A stretch of 64,000 nt of DNA from Streptomyces omiyaensis (GTDB lineage Bacteria; Actinomycetota; Actinomycetes; Streptomycetales; Streptomycetaceae), in assembly GCF_014650895.1 (NCBI RefSeq), contig NZ_BMVV01000001.1:458222-522221 (forward strand). Direction: 5' to 3'. Position numbers and translations under genes: made by a program. A model generated the notes under the pieces. That model saw only the letters and a list, made by a program, of their open reading frames with translations. It did not search any database and was not told where the DNA came from. Below are positions 61,497-64,000 of the stretch, one piece after another. Each line of letters begins with the position of its first letter. Position 1 is the first letter of the stretch.

Positions 61497-63089
61497 ATGA
61501 CTGAGGCTTTTGACTTCGTCGTCGTCGGCGGCGGCACCGCCGGCCTGGTGACGGCCGCCCGGCTCAGCGAACTCCCCGACGTCTCCGTGCTGGTCCTCGA
61601 AGCCGGCAGCGCCAAGGACGACCCGCTGATCGAGGTGCCCGAGCTCTGGTCCCAGACCAACCTGAGCGAGTTCGACTGGTCCTACCTCACCGAGCCCCAG
61701 GCGGCCATGGGCGGCGAGACCGTCTACTCCGCCGCCGGCCGCGGCCTCGGCGGCAGCTCCGGCATCTACCACATGATCCACAACCGGGGCCGGGACGCCG
61801 ACTACGACTCCTGGGCCTACGGCGGCGCCGCCGGCTGGTCCTCCCGCGACGTCCTGCCCTACCTCCGGCGCATCGAGAACCAGGAGGACGGCACCAACCC
61901 CACCGCCGGCCTCGGCGGCCCCATCAACGTCGTCAACGCCGGCGACGAGGGCAACCCCGTCTCCCAGGCCTTCGTCGACGGCTGCGTCGAACTCGGCTAC
62001 CCCCAGGTCGCCGACGTCAACGTCGACTACTTCGGCGTCGGCTGGCACCACCTCGACATCACCCCCGACGGCAAGCGCGGCGGCGTCCGCACCGGCTACT
62101 ACGAGCCGGCCAGGGACCGCGCCAACCTCACCGTCCGCGCCGAGGCCACCGCCACCCGGCTGCTCTTCGAGGGCACCCGCTGCGTCGGTGTCGAGTACGT
62201 CCACGAGGGCACCCTCAAGAGCGTCCGCGCCGACCGCGAGGTCGTCCTCAGCTCCGGCGCCATCGAGTCCCCGAAGCTCCTCCTGCTCTCCGGCATCGGC
62301 GACCCCAAGCAGCTCGCCGAGTTCGGCATCGACGTCGTCGCCGACCTCCCCGGCGTCGGCGAGAACTACCAGAACCACCCGCTCGTCATCGGCCCGACCG
62401 GCTACATGGAGAAGCCCGGTCCGACCGAGGGCGTCATCAACGAGCCGGTCCTCTTCTGGGGGTCCGAGCCCGGCCTCCTCGCCCCCGACCTGGAGCTGTG
62501 GTTCCTGCCCCGCGCGCCCTGGGGCGAGAAGCTCATCGAGAAGCTCGTCGAGTGGAAGGCCACCGGCAGCGTCTCCTCGGTCCACGAGCAGGACCACGTC
62601 GACCCGCACCTCGTCATCATGCTGCCGGCCGTCGTCCGCCCGCTCTCCCGCGGCTGGATCAGGCTCCGCAGCGCCGACCCGCTCGCCCGCCCCCGCGTGA
62701 ACCCCAACTTCTACGCGGAGCGCGCCGACCTCGTCCGCGCCACCGACTGCACCGAGATCGCCCGCGAGGTCTTCCGCACCAAGGCCTTCACCAGCCAGTG
62801 GGGCGTCAAGGAGGTCGCGCCCGGACCGGACGTGCGCACCCGGGCCGAGCTGGAGACCTGGGTCTCCCGCAACACCGGCTCGTACCACCACTACTCCGGC
62901 ACCTGCAAGATGGGCATCGACGAGCTCTCCGTCGTCGACTCCCGGCTGCGCGTCCACGGCATCCAGGGCCTGCGGGTCGCCGACACGTCGATCATGCCGA
63001 CGATCGTCTCGGCCCACACCCACACCACCGCCGTCATGATCGGCGAGCGCGCCGCGGACTTCATCAAGAACGACCTCGCCGCCGCCTGA
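61497..63089 (+). CDS. GMC-family FAD oxidoreductase, His/His type
   Basis: 530 residues with VVGGGTAGLVTAARL, GRGLGGSSGIYHM (signature 1) and GAIESPKLLLLSGIGD (signature 2). The catalytic pair is H465 (YHHYSGTCKMG) and H509 (SAHTHTTAVM), like glucose or aryl-alcohol oxidases and unlike the upstream paralogue. It follows after 48 bases with AGGGAAA as ribosome site. The two enzymes probably act on different or successive substrates. Confidence 0.92.
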   Translation: MTEAFDFVVVGGGTAGLVTAARLSELPDVSVLVLEAGSAKDDPLIEVPELWSQTNLSEFDWSYLTEPQAAMGGETVYSAAGRGLGGSSGIYHMIHNRGRDADYDSWAYGGAAGWSSRDVLPYLRRIENQEDGTNPTAGLGGPINVVNAGDEGNPVSQAFVDGCVELGYPQVADVNVDYFGVGWHHLDITPDGKRGGVRTGYYEPARDRANLTVRAEATATRLLFEGTRCVGVEYVHEGTLKSVRADREVVLSSGAIESPKLLLLSGIGDPKQLAEFGIDVVADLPGVGENYQNHPLVIGPTGYMEKPGPTEGVINEPVLFWGSEPGLLAPDLELWFLPRAPWGEKLIEKLVEWKATGSVSSVHEQDHVDPHLVIMLPAVVRPLSRGWIRLRSADPLARPRVNPNFYAERADLVRATDCTEIAREVFRTKAFTSQWGVKEVAPGPDVRTRAELETWVSRNTGSYHHYSGTCKMGIDELSVVDSRLRVHGIQGLRVADTSIMPTIVSAHTHTTAVMIGERAADFIKNDLAAA

Positions 63090-63106
63090 CCCGCGCCCGC
63101 CCCGCC

Positions 63107-63150
63107 GAAGGCCCCGCCGCACCTGCCCCGCAGGCGCGGCCGGGGCCTTC
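63107..63150 (+). terminator. Imperfect hairpin terminator after second GMC gene
   Basis: GAAGGCCCCG and CGGGGCCTTC form the outer stem, extended inwards by a bulged GC stem. Confidence 0.7.
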
Positions 63151-63194
63151 GCCGCGCTCCCGTCCCGGGGCCCGCCCGAAGACTCCGTACCGTT

Positions 63195-63298
63195 CCCGGG
63201 ACCCCGCCCCGGGACCCCGCCCCGGGAGCCCGCCCCGGGAGCCCGCCCCGGGAGCCCGCCCCGGGACCCCGCCCCGGGACCCCGCCCCGGGACCCCGC
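63195..63298. repeat. 13-base tandem repeat, eight units
   Basis: Eight contiguous 13-base units (CCCGGGACCCCGC; the three central units have G for C at position 8), followed by two longer decayed units to about 63330. The palindromic CCCGGG recurs every 13 bases. There are no spacers. The 283-base gap between the GMC and glycosyltransferase genes contains only this and two hairpins. Confidence 0.9.
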
Positions 63299-63330
63299 CC
63301 CGGGACCCGTACCGCCCCGGGACCCGTACC

Positions 63331-63361
63331 GCTCCGGGGCGCGCCGGACGCGCCCCGGAGC
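63331..63361 (-). terminator. Hairpin terminator of the glycosyltransferase gene
   Basis: 13-base arms (63331-63343 and 63349-63361) pair perfectly around CCGGA, 11 bases after the stop of the minus-strand gene. Confidence 0.8.
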
Positions 63362-63372
63362 CGGGAGGGCCG

Positions 63373-64000
63373 TCAGGAACCCAGGACCCCGCCGTAGACC
63401 CCGGCGATCCGCTCCGCCGCCCGGTCCCAGCCGAACTCCCGCTCCGCGCGCAGCCGCCCCGCCGCACCCAGCTCACGCGCGAGCGCCGGCTCGGCCAGGA
63501 GACGGTTCACCGCCGCCGCCAGGTCCGCCGCGAACCGCCGCTCGTCCAGCGGCGTCCCCGTGCCGTCGTCCCGCTGCTCCAGCGGCACCAGCAGCCCCGT
63601 CCCGCCGTCCACCACGACCTCCGGGATGCCGCCCGTGGCCGTCGCCACCACCGGCGTGCCGCACGCCATCGCCTCCAGGTTCACGATCCCCATCGGCTCG
63701 TACAGCGACGGGCAGACGAAGACCGACGCGTGGGTGAGCAGCTGCCGCAGCGACACCGGGTCCAGCATCCCGTCGATCCGCACCACCCCCTTGCGCACCG
63801 CGCTCAGCTCGTCGACCAGCGCCGCCGTCTCCGCCGCGATCTCCGGCGTGTCCGGCTGCCCGCAGCACAGCACCAGCTGCGCCTCCGGGTCCAGGTCGAA
63901 GGCGGCCCGCAGCAGCTGCGGGAGGCCCTTCTGCCGGGTCACCCGGCCCACGAAGAGCACGATCGGCCGGTCCGGGTCGACGCCGTGCCGCTCCAGCGCC
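63373..64000 (-). CDS. GT4-family glycogen synthase / GlgM-type glycosyltransferase (3' part)
   Basis: The C-terminal ~209 residues are visible; the gene runs off the window. It shows the GT-B C-terminal domain with FVGRVTRQKGLPQLL, the donor-site motif SLYEPMGIVNLEAMACGTPVVAT (GlgA-like E-x7-E) and a final amphipathic helix. Actinobacterial GlgA homologues of this type (GlgM) make maltose-1-phosphate from ADP-glucose and glucose-1-phosphate, which would feed GlgE. Whether this is GlgM or a glucan-extending enzyme cannot be told from this part. Confidence 0.85.
   Translation of the reverse strand, partial: ALERHGVDPDRPIVLFVGRVTRQKGLPQLLRAAFDLDPEAQLVLCCGQPDTPEIAAETAALVDELSAVRKGVVRIDGMLDPVSLRQLLTHASVFVCPSLYEPMGIVNLEAMACGTPVVATATGGIPEVVVDGGTGLLVPLEQRDDGTGTPLDERRFAADLAAAVNRLLAEPALARELGAAGRLRAEREFGWDRAAERIAGVYGGVLGS

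Noticed and set aside
63195..63298. Possible CRISPR array or integration site array
   Set aside because: 13-base head-to-tail units without spacers; no integrase or cas gene.
61206..63476. 756-codon minus-strand open frame over the GMC genes
   Set aside because: Low-complexity Gly/Val/Asp translation antisense to two clear enzymes.

Overview
The window is GC-rich actinobacterial chromosome, almost certainly from a Streptomyces-type organism. The support is third-position G/C codon use, frequent GTG starts, strong purine-rich ribosome binding sites, very GC-rich hairpin terminators, and the gene order purN-purH ... folD-DUF3017 ... mdh ... glyA ... trpS. No species can be named from the sequence alone. 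No rRNA, tRNA, CRISPR array or complete insertion sequence was seen.

Region 1 (1 to about 24.3 kb) is housekeeping and ordinary core genome. It holds purine synthesis (purN, purH), a DUF2079 membrane protein, folD with DUF3017, a HTH/DUF2690 membrane protein, mdh, an AhpD-like protein divergent from a MocR-type regulator, a SigJ/ECF41-type sigma factor, an EamA-type transporter, a lipoprotein plus ATP-grasp pair that recalls ygiB-ygiC, a polysaccharide deacetylase, rocD, glyA, an ECF sigma factor with a coupled membrane protein, trpS, a 2H phosphoesterase and a dprE2-dprE1 pair.

Region 2 (about 24.3 to 30.4 kb) looks like the left edge of an accessory island. It has tandem repeats, an orphan short reading frame, a 61-codon frame with a TTA codon that overlaps a half-transketolase in ATGA fashion, a LuxR-type regulator, and a divergent 64-residue secreted-looking peptide carrying two exact ADDGWG copies, the second at its very C-terminus. 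An NDP-sugar nucleotidyltransferase and an NmrA-like reductase follow.

Region 3 (30.4 to about 53.2 kb) is a dense set of co-directional genes with many stop/start overlaps. It combines alpha-glucan metabolism (maltokinase, phosphohexomutase, glgX, glgE, glgB) with a domesticated-looking IS701-type transposase, an EthD-like protein, two DJ-1/PfpI proteins, a benzoylformate-decarboxylase-like ThDP enzyme, an AGE-family epimerase with an added N-terminal domain, a partner-switching module (two STAS proteins, a RsbW-like kinase, a pseudo-receiver/SpoIIE phosphatase), a MinD/ParA ATPase and a KhtT/KhtU-like K+/H+ antiporter. treS, the usual partner of glgE and mak, is absent.

Region 4 (53.2 to 64 kb) holds a DHA2 drug-efflux-type MFS protein, an Rv2466c-like DsbA protein, a zinc alcohol dehydrogenase divergent from a thioredoxin-reductase-like flavoprotein, an LtrA protein, two tandem Nif11-like small proteins coupled to a GMC oxidoreductase, a second GMC oxidoreductase with a different catalytic pair, and the 3' part of a glgA/glgM-type glycosyltransferase on the minus strand. 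A shared motif about 80 to 93 bases upstream of three separate transcription units suggests common control of Regions 3 and 4.

The most interesting candidate system is the whole 25 to 64 kb locus. It appears to be a stress-linked alpha-glucan locus with its own regulators, possible peptide signal, partner switch and flavin-oxidase/Nif11 module. Its product or physiological role is not evident from the sequence.
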